Shown piece after piece: positions 14,711-21,713 of a stretch of 22,343 nucleotides of DNA. Source of the DNA: JANNOG01 sp050329415 (GTDB taxonomy: Bacteria > Actinomycetota > Actinomycetes > Actinomycetales > JBBAYJ01); the NCBI GenBank assembly GCA_050329415.1, contig JBHJOS010000034.1, positions 1-22,343 of the forward strand. The letters are read 5' to 3'. The translations under genes were made by a program, and so were the position numbers. The number at the start of each line of letters is the position of its first letter. Within the stretch, counting starts at the first letter, position 1. The notes under the pieces were generated by a model. The model ran no database searches, had not been told where the DNA came from, and worked only from the letters and a program-made list of their open reading frames with translations.

Positions 14711-15006
14711 GAGGGGTCGGGCTCGGCATCGACCGGGCCCTCGGGTTCGTTGCCACCGGGCTGGTGCTCTCGATCCGGGCCGGCACGCCCACCTGGCGGT
14801 GGGGGCGATGGCAGTCCTCGGTGGTGCCTGGTATGCCGGTCTGGTCGTCGACCCCACGCCTGAGGCCCTCGCCGCGATCGCTGCGGTCCTGGGCACGACC
14901 GTCTTCGGGATCCGCCCGCCGGCACGGGAGCGGAGGATGGATCAACAAGTACCTGAACAGCTGCGTCCAGCAGCGGCTTCTGGATCTCAGCGGACGTCGT
15001 CCCTGA
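14688..15006 (+). pseudogene. Small membrane protein interrupted by frame changes
   Basis: AAGGAGG (14675-14681) sits 6 nt before GTG 14688, an excellent initiation site, but the frame that follows is noisy. Three segments in two frames join into a plausible protein: VGLGIDRALGFVATGLVLSI (about 14716-14780), then HLAVGAMAVLGGAWYAGLVV and AAIAAVLGTTVFGIRPP (about 14790-14925), and perhaps WINKYLNSCVQQRLLDLSG ending at TGA 15006. The first change is explained by one extra G in GGGG at 14713-14716, the second by one missing C in CCC near 14791. The family is not recognised. The gene is divergent from the TetR operon and starts between the two operators, so TetR should control it too. Confidence 0.4.
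14698..14709. promoter_or_regulatory. TetR operator 2 (near-perfect palindrome)
   Basis: TGAACGTGTTCA differs from operator 1 at one central base and overlaps the -35 box. Its centre is 37 bp from that of operator 1. Both sites probably bind the TetR encoded at 13433-14143. Confidence 0.7.
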
Positions 15007-15110
15007 CGGGGTGTGCGCGCTGGGCCGGCTGTAACCCCCGGTCCACCCACGGTGAGAGTCGTCGAGCGGCACCTCGATCCTCCCGGACGTGCTTCGGGTC
15101 GTGGCCCGCG

Positions 15111-16766
15111 CTACCCGAGTGTCCTGGCCTCAGTCGCCTGAGACAGGTCGGCAGCCCGGTCGAGCACGTAGTCGCGGTAACCGCGGGGCGGTCTACCCAG
15201 GAGACGGGTGGTCGCTGCCACCGCCGCGGCCAGCACGACCGACCTGCGCTGGAGGAATCGGAAGCTGCTGAGCATGTCCTCCAGCTTCTTGCCGGCCAGG
15301 CGGCGGTGGAAGACCGGCTCCCAGACGGAGTCGTCGTCACCGACGTATGTCACCGGTCTGGCCAGCGCCTCGGACCAGATCTCCGCACACTCCGGGCCGC
15401 TGAGCGACTCTGGTCCGGCAATGGTGTGTTCGCCGCTCGGATAGGACGGCTGGAGCAGCGCCTGCGCACACAACTCCGCGAGGTCACGGACGTCGACCCG
15501 GTTCACCCGACGCATCGGAATCGGGTAGCGGCCGGCGAGGATGTCCGGCACGAATATCTCGTCGTTCTGGTAGAAGTTCGTGGGGCTGAAGATCACGGGG
15601 TTGGTGGCGCCGGAAGCGATCGATGACCCGATCCTCAGTTTCGGCCGGTAGGCCGGGAGCATCAGCTGGGTCGCCCGGTGCTGGAGGTGACCGAGGAGGC
15701 CTCGCGACGACACATGCACGCCGGCGAAGACGATCCGCGTGCCGGTCGCCTCGGCGGCCGCGACGAAGGTGCGCGCGAGCTCCTCCTCGTCCTCCTCGTG
15801 CGGAGAGATGTAGAGCGCGGCGCGCGCCCCGCTCAGCGCAGCCCGGACGGCATGTGCATCATGCAGATCTGCTACCACCTGGACGGTGCCGTGAGGGAAG
15901 AAGTCGTCCGGCCGTCGGGTGCGGACCAGCACCCGGACGTCGGCGTGCCGAGCGACGAGCTCGGTCAGGACCAGACCACCCATCGTGCCGGTGGCGCCGA
16001 CCACGAGGACCGGCGACGAGGTGTCGACGACTCCAGCGCCCACGGTCAGCGCGGCCTCCCCGAACACCTTGGCGTCCCGGCGGGCGAACGACCGCCGGGT
16101 CAGCTGGTAGAGCAGTGAGAAGGGCGGACCACCGGCGGCCAGCGCCTTGCGGCGGACGTCGGAAGGCAGTCCCTGCATCGCCCAGGGCACCACCGAGAGG
16201 ATCTCCCGCAAGGAGTAGGCGGGCCGGAAGTGCTCCCGCTCCACCCGCAACCAGTCGACTTCGCCGAGGTGCCGCTGCAGGAGCGTCATCGCGTCCCGTT
16301 CCTCGTGTCCGAGATGCCGGTCGAGGAGCGCCCAGGCGTCGTCGAGCGAGCGGCGCAGAGCGGTGCGCACACCCTGGTCCGCTTCCTCGGCCAGGCGCGC
16401 GAAGCCTCCGGCGCACTCGTCCAGCAACGGGTCGATCCGGGCGTGCTCGTCCTGCATGGCCTCCAGCACCGTACGGGCGGCGTCGTCGCCGGTTCGCCCG
16501 ACCCGTTCGAGGAGCAGGGGCCACAGACCGGCGTCCTCCGCGCGGTGATGGTGGTGCAGCGCGGTGGCGAAGATCCGCCACCGCTCCCGCAACGCCCGCC
16601 ATTGGCCGCGGTCCTCGATCGCCGCTCGCCCGACCGCGAGGCGGAACGCGGTGAGGTCGCGCCGGAACGCGTGGTGCATGACGTACATGTTCATCAGGTC
16701 GACAGGGCCGGGCGGCGCGGCATGCTGGCCCGCAAGCAGCACCTGCGTCCTGGTCGTGGTGTCCAT
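15111..16766 (-). CDS. Hemerythrin domain fused to NmrA-like NAD(P)-binding protein
   Basis: A 551-residue fusion. Residues about 24-165 form a hemerythrin HHE four-helix bundle with a full set of diiron ligand candidates: H31/H32, H71-H74 with E77, E107-H108, and H151/H154 with E155/E156. A helical linker (about 170-235, ILSVVPWAMQGLPSDVRRKA) leads to an NmrA/atypical-SDR domain with the dinucleotide motif GATGTMG (257-263), an NADP-favouring arginine at the second strand (LVRTRRPDDF), and SPTNFYQNDEIF then VNRVDVRDLAELC. Hemerythrin domains bind O2 or NO at a diiron site; NmrA proteins sense or use NAD(P). A coupled redox sensor or oxidoreductase is my inference. ATG 16766 has GGAGAG 6 nt upstream; ATG 16781 and 16790 are in frame. 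It is divergent from a SARP regulator. Confidence 0.9.
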   Translation of the reverse strand: MDTTTRTQVLLAGQHAAPPGPVDLMNMYVMHHAFRRDLTAFRLAVGRAAIEDRGQWRALRERWRIFATALHHHHRAEDAGLWPLLLERVGRTGDDAARTVLEAMQDEHARIDPLLDECAGGFARLAEEADQGVRTALRRSLDDAWALLDRHLGHEERDAMTLLQRHLGEVDWLRVEREHFRPAYSLREILSVVPWAMQGLPSDVRRKALAAGGPPFSLLYQLTRRSFARRDAKVFGEAALTVGAGVVDTSSPVLVVGATGTMGGLVLTELVARHADVRVLVRTRRPDDFFPHGTVQVVADLHDAHAVRAALSGARAALYISPHEEDEEELARTFVAAAEATGTRIVFAGVHVSSRGLLGHLQHRATQLMLPAYRPKLRIGSSIASGATNPVIFSPTNFYQNDEIFVPDILAGRYPIPMRRVNRVDVRDLAELCAQALLQPSYPSGEHTIAGPESLSGPECAEIWSEALARPVTYVGDDDSVWEPVFHRRLAGKKLEDMLSSFRFLQRRSVVLAAAVAATTRLLGRPPRGYRDYVLDRAADLSQATEARTLG

Positions 16767-16892
16767 AGGTCGTCTCTCCATGCTCGTCATCGCCCCGAAC
16801 GCCTCGGGGCTGTCGTCCGCGAGGGTGCGACGCGGCGCTGACCGCGCACCGACGACCGCCGCTGCCGGACCGCGGGCGCGACCGCGGATCCT

Positions 16893-16907
16893 GGTCAGTC
16901 GCTGACC
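16893..16907. promoter_or_regulatory. Palindromic operator candidate between fusion gene and SARP gene
   Basis: GGTCAG-TCG-CTGACC is a perfect 6-bp inverted repeat with a 3-nt spacer, overlapping the probable -35 region of the SARP promoter. A 10-nt piece, GCTGACCGCG, recurs as a direct repeat at 16837-16846 and 16901-16910. The SARP protein or another regulator may bind here. Confidence 0.5.
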
Positions 16908-16913
16908 GCGATC

Positions 16914-16919
16914 TAGGCT
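16914..16919 (+). promoter_or_regulatory. -10 box of the SARP gene
   Basis: TAGGCT fits TAnnnT and lies 8 nt before GTG 16928, pointing to a leaderless transcript and favouring GTG 16928 over GTG 16922. A weak -35, TGGTCA at 16892-16897, lies 16 nt upstream inside the palindrome. Confidence 0.5.
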
Positions 16920-16927
16920 GAGTGCCG

Positions 16928-19900
16928 GTGGTCACCTTCGGCGTACTCGGTCCCCTCGCGATCTGGCGCGGCAGGCAGGCCGTCGAACTCACCGGTGCTC
17001 GGCAGCGCAGTGTCCTGGCCCGGCTGCTCGTGGCGAGGGGCCGGGTCGTCCCGGTCGAGGTGCTCGTCGACGATCTGTGGCCGGACGAGCTGCCCGGGCA
17101 GCCGACGGCTGCGATCCAGGCCTTCGTCTCCCGCCTGCGCCGCCAGCTCGAACCCGGCCGCCAGCCCCGCAGCTCGGCAAGTGTGCTGGTCACCTCGCCT
17201 CCCGGATATGCGCTGGTGCCGGATCGGGATGGCGTGGACGCCTGGGAGTTCGAGCAACTCGTCCACGAGGCCGCGGCGGCGACGGCGACCCCTGCCACCG
17301 CACTGGAGTCGCTGGACCGGGCGCTCGCCCTGTGGCGAGGCACCGCCTATCAGGAGTTCGCCGATCTCGGCTGGGCGCGGGGGGAGGTGCTCCGGCTCCA
17401 CGAGCTGCGGCTGATGGCCGTCGAGAACCGCGCTGACGCCTGTCTGCAGTTGGGGATGGCAGCCGAGGTCGTGACCTCGCTGGCGCCCCACGTGGTGGAC
17501 CATCCCCTGCGCGAGCGGGCGTGGGCGCTGCTCGCCGCCGGCCAGTACGCCGCAGGGCGTCAGAGCGAAGCGCTCGCCACCCTGCGGCGAGCCCGGACGG
17601 CGCTCGCCGGCGCCGTGGGCCTCGATCCGGGACCTGCTCTTCGCGCCCTGGAGGCCGACATCCTCGCTCAGATCGAGCATCTCGTCGCCGTTCCGCCGCC
17701 CAGGCTCGAGGTTCGGCCGCCCCCCAGCCCCGACTGGTTCGTCGGGCGGCAGGACGAGCTCGAGCGCCTGGTGTCCTGTGCCGACCGAGGAGGCGTGGTG
17801 CATCTGACCGGCGAGGCCGGTGCCGGCAAGACCGCCCTCGTCTCTCGGCTGGCCGACGTGCTGGCCGATCGCGGCTGGCTGGTCGGCGTCGGACGTTGCG
17901 TGGGTACTGGCGGGGTGCTGCCAGGTTGGCCGTGGGCGCAGGCGGTACGGCGGCTGGCCGATCTGCACCCGCCGCGGCAACCGGTCGCCGACTCCCTCGG
18001 CTGGTTGCTTCGCGACGACAGCCAGCCGGACCCCGACCCGGTCGTCGGCCAGCACCGGATTCGCCGGGCACTGCAGGACTACCTGGTCCAGGTGTCGACC
18101 GAGCGACGGCTGCTCCTCGTCCTGGATGACGTTCACGAGGCTGACGGCGAGACGCTCGCCATCCTCGTCTCGATCTGCAGAGCCCTGGCCGGCCGGCCGG
18201 CCCTGGTGACCCTGACTCGACGTGGCTCGGAGACGTCGGGTCCGCTCGAGGATGCGCTCGCCCGGCTGGCGCGCCACGAGCCCGAGCGGCTCACGCTGGA
18301 GGGGCTCGGCCGTGGGGCGGTGGCCGCGATCATGAGCTCGACCGTCGGTGGAGCCGTGGACCAGTCGCTTGTCGACGCGGTCACCGAGCGCACGGGAGGC
18401 AACCCGTTCTTCGTCCGGGAACTGGCGCGGTTGTCGGCTGACGCGGGGCCGGGGTCGGCCCTGACCGCGGTTCCGGACGGGGTGCAGGAAGTCCTCCGGC
18501 GGCGGATCACGCCGTTGCCCTCGGTGGCGCGCACCGTCCTGACGTGCGCTGCGGTGCTCGGCCGGGACATCACGCTCGACCTTCTGATGGACCTCAGCGG
18601 CGAGACCGAGGATGAGGTCCTCGACCATGTCGAAGCGGCGCTGCTCGTCGGGCTGCTCGTCGAATCCCGACCGGGTGTGGTCGAGTTCCCGCACGCGCTG
18701 GTGCGGGATGCGGTGTACGCGATGACGTCGCGGCTGCGCCGAGCCCGGTTGCACATCCGGGCGGCGGTGGCCATCGAGCGTCAACGACCGGACGACGTCA
18801 CAGCGGTCGCCTACCACTACGAGCGTGGTGGGGACCCGGCGGTGGCAGGCGCGACACTGCACTTCGCTCGACTGGCGGCCCGGCAGGCCGAGCGCAGATA
18901 CGCCTACCGGGAAGCCCTCCGGTGGTGGCAGACCGCCCTGCACGCCTTCGACCAGGTGGGTGGACCAGCGTCCGAACGCCTGCAACTCCTGGTAGCGCAG
19001 GTCCAGGTCACGGCATACGCCGGTGACCTGGTGTCCGCGCGTTCCCTGAGAATGGCCACCCTGGCCCAGGCGGACACCGTTGACGATCCGGTGCTCGCGG
19101 CGGCAGCGATCGCCTCCTTCGACGTGCCGACCATCTGGACCAACCATCCGTACGGCTCGGTTGACCAGGATCTGGTGAGGCGGACCGAAGCAGTCCTGCG
19201 CCGCCTGCCGCCGGGTGACTCCGAGGCTCGCTGTCGGATGCTCATCAACCTCGCTCTCGAACTGGAGGGCGAGGACGACGAGCGAGGGTCTGCGGCTGCC
19301 CGCGACGCCGAGGCCATGGCTCGCCGGATCGAAGATCCACAGCTGATGACGATGGCACTCAACGCCGTGGTGTTCCAGAACTACGCGCCGGCGGGGCACC
19401 GGGAGCGGATTCGGGTGGGCGGCGAGCTGCTCCGCCTCGGCGAGCGAGAGGGCTTGGTCGCTGCTCAGGTGCTGGGGCAGATGGCGCTCGCGCAGACCGA
19501 CTCCGCGCTGGGTGACTTCGAGTCCGCCGACCGGCGGATCGCTGCGGTGGAGGATCTGGCCGACACCTACGAGCAGCCGCTCACCTCAGCCATCGCCGCC
19601 TGGTACCACGGGCTGCGTCGCGTGGTCGCCGCAGACCTGCCCGGCGCACTGGCCGCCTACCGCAAGGCGGAGGAGCAGGTGTCGCGCTTGCGCATGATGC
19701 CGGGGCAGGAGGTTGGTGAATCGATCACGATCACCACAGCGTGTGCGTGGTTGGGCGTCGGCCGACTGGGTGAGCTGGCGGCAACCTGGGACACCGGCCC
19801 GGCGCCCACGGCTCTGTATCAGGAGCTCTACGCCCTGGCCCTGGCCCACGCCGGCCGTGTGGCGGAGGCCCGGCAGGCGGCGGGGACCTCGACACCCATC

Positions 19901-20209
19901 CGCCAGGACTACACCTTCGATCTCCACTGGGGCGTCCGCGGCCTGCTGGCCGTCGCGATCGACGATCCCGACCGCGCCGCCGCCGCGTACCGGGAGCTGC
20001 TGCCGTACGCGAATCTGCTGGCCGCCGCAGGCAGTGCGGTGCTCGTCGTCGCGCCGGTGGCAGAGATCCTCGGCGACGTAGCGGCCTACCGGGGGAATTC
20101 CGACGCGGCCGCTGAGCACTACCAGCACGCTGTCGGGGTGGCCCAGCGCGCCGGCGCACGTCACTGGGTCGAGCGCATCACACGAGCGGGCAGCAGGCTC
20201 GACTCCTAG
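16928..20209 (+). CDS. AfsR/SARP-family regulator with AAA ATPase and TPR-like region
   Basis: A large, about 1093-residue regulator. Domains in order: a winged-helix OmpR-type DNA-binding domain (about 1-95, VLVDDLWPDELPGQPTAAIQ), a bacterial transcriptional activation domain BTAD (about 100-245), then a STAND/AAA ATPase with Walker A GEAGAGKT (295-302) and Walker B LLLVLDDVHEAD (D400-D401), and a C-terminal TPR-like helical half. There is no C-terminal LuxR domain. ATP binding and an unknown signal should control oligomerisation on promoter repeats, as in AfsR. The nearest target is the divergent hemerythrin-NmrA gene. The start is GTG 16928 (leaderless); GTG 16922 would add two residues. 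Confidence 0.93.
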   Translation: MVTFGVLGPLAIWRGRQAVELTGARQRSVLARLLVARGRVVPVEVLVDDLWPDELPGQPTAAIQAFVSRLRRQLEPGRQPRSSASVLVTSPPGYALVPDRDGVDAWEFEQLVHEAAAATATPATALESLDRALALWRGTAYQEFADLGWARGEVLRLHELRLMAVENRADACLQLGMAAEVVTSLAPHVVDHPLRERAWALLAAGQYAAGRQSEALATLRRARTALAGAVGLDPGPALRALEADILAQIEHLVAVPPPRLEVRPPPSPDWFVGRQDELERLVSCADRGGVVHLTGEAGAGKTALVSRLADVLADRGWLVGVGRCVGTGGVLPGWPWAQAVRRLADLHPPRQPVADSLGWLLRDDSQPDPDPVVGQHRIRRALQDYLVQVSTERRLLLVLDDVHEADGETLAILVSICRALAGRPALVTLTRRGSETSGPLEDALARLARHEPERLTLEGLGRGAVAAIMSSTVGGAVDQSLVDAVTERTGGNPFFVRELARLSADAGPGSALTAVPDGVQEVLRRRITPLPSVARTVLTCAAVLGRDITLDLLMDLSGETEDEVLDHVEAALLVGLLVESRPGVVEFPHALVRDAVYAMTSRLRRARLHIRAAVAIERQRPDDVTAVAYHYERGGDPAVAGATLHFARLAARQAERRYAYREALRWWQTALHAFDQVGGPASERLQLLVAQVQVTAYAGDLVSARSLRMATLAQADTVDDPVLAAAAIASFDVPTIWTNHPYGSVDQDLVRRTEAVLRRLPPGDSEARCRMLINLALELEGEDDERGSAAARDAEAMARRIEDPQLMTMALNAVVFQNYAPAGHRERIRVGGELLRLGEREGLVAAQVLGQMALAQTDSALGDFESADRRIAAVEDLADTYEQPLTSAIAAWYHGLRRVVAADLPGALAAYRKAEEQVSRLRMMPGQEVGESITITTACAWLGVGRLGELAATWDTGPAPTALYQELYALALAHAGRVAEARQAAGTSTPIRQDYTFDLHWGVRGLLAVAIDDPDRAAAAYRELLPYANLLAAAGSAVLVVAPVAEILGDVAAYRGNSDAAAEHYQHAVGVAQRAGARHWVERITRAGSRLDS

Positions 20210-20292
20210 GCGACGCGTGCGTGCAGTCGCTCCTCGGCCGTCACTGGTCCAGTACGGACGGTCGCCTCCGCCGTGGACACTGTTCGCACCCC

Positions 20293-20313
20293 TCGGGCGC
20301 CGGAGCGCCCCGA
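20293..20313 (+). terminator. Weak hairpin after the SARP gene
   Basis: TCGGGCGC (20293-20300) pairs with GCGCCCCGA (20305-20313) with one bulged C around the loop CGGA, 84 nt after the SARP stop. No T run follows. It is a possible transcription end for the 3.3-kb gene. Confidence 0.25.
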
Positions 20314-20334
20314 TCGAGGAGGAAGCCCGGGGAC

Positions 20335-20437
20335 GGCGTCGATGAGGCGTACGACGAGGCCCTCCGCCGCGGTCACGAGATCGTGCACCCGCTGACCACC
20401 GAGTCCTGGGGTGTCCGGAGATTCCTCGTCCGGGCAG
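20335..20437 (+). pseudogene. VOC (glyoxalase-like) protein remnant
   Basis: The frame encodes DGVDEAYDEALRRGHEIVHPL followed by TTESWGVRRFLVR, the last helix and strand of a vicinal-oxygen-chelate domain, where DPDGNxxxxL should follow. The homology ends abruptly at the GyrI-like remnant. No start or upstream half of the domain is present. Confidence 0.5.
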
Positions 20438-20505
20438 GGCCTCACCGTCACCGATCCCCACACCGAGACCTACCTCACCGACCCCAACCGGACGCCGCCC
20501 GGCGA
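20434..20505 (+). pseudogene. Second GyrI-like domain remnant
   Basis: Directly joined to the VOC scrap, in another frame, is GQGLTVTDPHTETYLTDPNR followed by TPP, nearly the same as residues encoded near 5086-5150. DNA identity is high over about 60 nt, then falls away. It is a second fragment of a BmrR-type effector-binding domain. The rest of 20210-20668 shows nothing else I can name. Confidence 0.5.
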
Positions 20506-20590
20506 GCCGTGGGCGAGGCACCCGCCGCGTCATCGCCCGGCTCACCGGTGGGGCCACACGCACTCTCGAGACGTGCCTGTGGGGCAGACC

Positions 20591-20623
20591 GGCACCGTGG
20601 CAGCGGACGGTGCCCCGGGGCAC
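20591..20623. terminator. Nested hairpins between scrap zone and Sua5 stop
   Basis: GGCACCGT (20591-20598) pairs perfectly with ACGGTGCC (20607-20614) across an 8-nt loop, and the overlapping GTGCCCCGGGGCAC (20610-20623) is a 14-nt perfect palindrome that could form an alternative fold. They lie about 46-78 nt past the minus-strand Sua5 stop and could end that transcript. No T run is seen. Confidence 0.4.
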
Positions 20624-20668
20624 GCCTCCCGTGCGCGGCCGGCGGCGATCACGGCACGCGGGACGGGT

Positions 20669-21712
20669 TCAGTCCTGGGCCGCGGCCGCTCGCCGTAGCC
20701 GGTCGTTCACGGCCCGGCCGAGTCCCTCCTCCGGGAGCGGCTCGGCCACGATCCCCACCAGGCCCCGCTCCCGGGTCGCCGCGTCGAGCCGGTGCAGCGC
20801 CTCGAACAGCCGGGCCGCAGCGGTCACGAGGTTCCCGTCCGGCGACAGCGCCTCGCCGGCCGCGTACCCCGGTGGCACCGTGCGGAAGGCCAGGCACGCT
20901 CGGGTTCCCCGGTCGGCGGGCGGGGGGTGGCCGGCGGTCGCCAGGCGCAGCGGCGCGCCGGGCGCGTAGTGGGACGGCAAGGCTCCGGGTGTGGCGGGCC
21001 GGCCGTCGCTGCCGCGGCGCACCTCGACGGCACCGACCGCGGCCTCGATGTCCTCGACGGTGAGCGCACCCAGGCGGAGCACGACCGGCCGGTCCCCGCG
21101 GGCGTCGACCACGGTCGACTCCACCCCCCAGCGGGTCGGGCCGCCGTCGACGATCACGTCCACCTCACCGTCGAGATCGGTGCGGACGTGGTCGGCCGTC
21201 GTCGGGCTGAGCCGCCCGAAGCGGTTGGCACTGGGGGCGGCGACCGGGACACCGGCGCGCAGGAGGAGTTCCCGGGCCACGACGTGGTCGGGCACCCGCA
21301 CCGCGACGGTGTCGAGACCCGAGGTGACGATGCCCGGGATGTCCCGGGGCCGCGGCAGGACGAGCGTGAGCGGGCCCGGCCAGAACCGGGCCGCCAGCGC
21401 CGCTGCGGACGGGGGGAGCGACGTCAGCCGGGCCGCGTCCGCGGCGCCGGCCAGGTGGACGATGAGCGGGTCGAAGCTCGGCCGCCGCTTGGCCCGGAAG
21501 ATGCCGGCGACCGCCGTCGCGTCCAGGGCGTTCGCGCCCAGGCCGTAGACGGTCTCGGTGGGGAAGGCGACCAGGCCGCCGGACCGTAGCGTCGCGGCAG
21601 CCTCCTCCAGACCGGTGGCCGGCAGGACCCGCGTGACCCTGGTGTCGTGGGCGTCGTGGGCGTCGTGGGCGTCGTGGGCGTCGTGGGCGTCGTGGCGGTG
21701 GGCCTGATCCAG
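20669..21712 (-). CDS. L-threonylcarbamoyladenylate synthase (Sua5/YrdC), probable CTG start
   Basis: A full-length, about 347-residue Sua5-type enzyme, which makes threonylcarbamoyl-AMP from Thr, bicarbonate and ATP for tRNA t6A37. The YrdC domain (about 35-230) shows LVAFPTETVYGLGANAL, FRAKRRPSFDPLIVHL, FWPGPLTLVLPRP, APSANRFGRLSPTTA and WGVESTVVDAR. A Sua5 C-terminal domain follows after PATPGALPSHYAPG. The frame has no ATG, GTG or TTG between its upstream in-frame TGA and GTG 21310, which would remove the catalytic N-terminal motifs. CTG 21712, 6 nt after GGGAG (21723-21719) and 1 nt past the YibE/F stop, is the best start. Residues 4-23 are an Ala-His-Asp repeat from a 9-bp tandem repeat. 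It is probably co-transcribed with the YibE/F gene. Confidence 0.88.
   Translation of the reverse strand: MDQAHRHDAHDAHDAHDAHDAHDTRVTRVLPATGLEEAAATLRSGGLVAFPTETVYGLGANALDATAVAGIFRAKRRPSFDPLIVHLAGAADAARLTSLPPSAAALAARFWPGPLTLVLPRPRDIPGIVTSGLDTVAVRVPDHVVARELLLRAGVPVAAPSANRFGRLSPTTADHVRTDLDGEVDVIVDGGPTRWGVESTVVDARGDRPVVLRLGALTVEDIEAAVGAVEVRRGSDGRPATPGALPSHYAPGAPLRLATAGHPPPADRGTRACLAFRTVPPGYAAGEALSPDGNLVTAAARLFEALHRLDAATRERGLVGIVAEPLPEEGLGRAVNDRLRRAAAAQD
21644..21695. repeat. 9-bp tandem repeat, 5.8 copies
   Basis: Five perfect units of GTCGTGGGC (21644-21688) are followed by a partial sixth (GTCGTGG). On the minus strand they read GCCCACGAC, encoding Ala-His-Asp at the Sua5 N terminus. Because the unit is a multiple of three, copy-number change would not shift the frame. 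Confidence 0.9.
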
Positions 21713-21713
21713 G

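Noticed and set aside
13433..14896. A 487-residue version of the TetR protein
   Set aside because: The upstream 250 codons run antisense or out of frame through the membrane protein gene. The helix-turn-helix begins just after ATG 14143.
15623..16654. A 343-residue arginine-rich plus-strand frame
   Set aside because: It is antisense to the hemerythrin-NmrA fusion and is low-complexity shadow sequence.
16913..19399. An 828-residue minus-strand frame opposite the SARP gene
   Set aside because: It mirrors the codon bias of the SARP gene, has no recognisable domain, and lies wholly within a gene with clear motifs.
21001..21301. Short Sua5 form starting at GTG 21301
   Set aside because: It would omit the YrdC catalytic motifs, which are all encoded in the same frame upstream.
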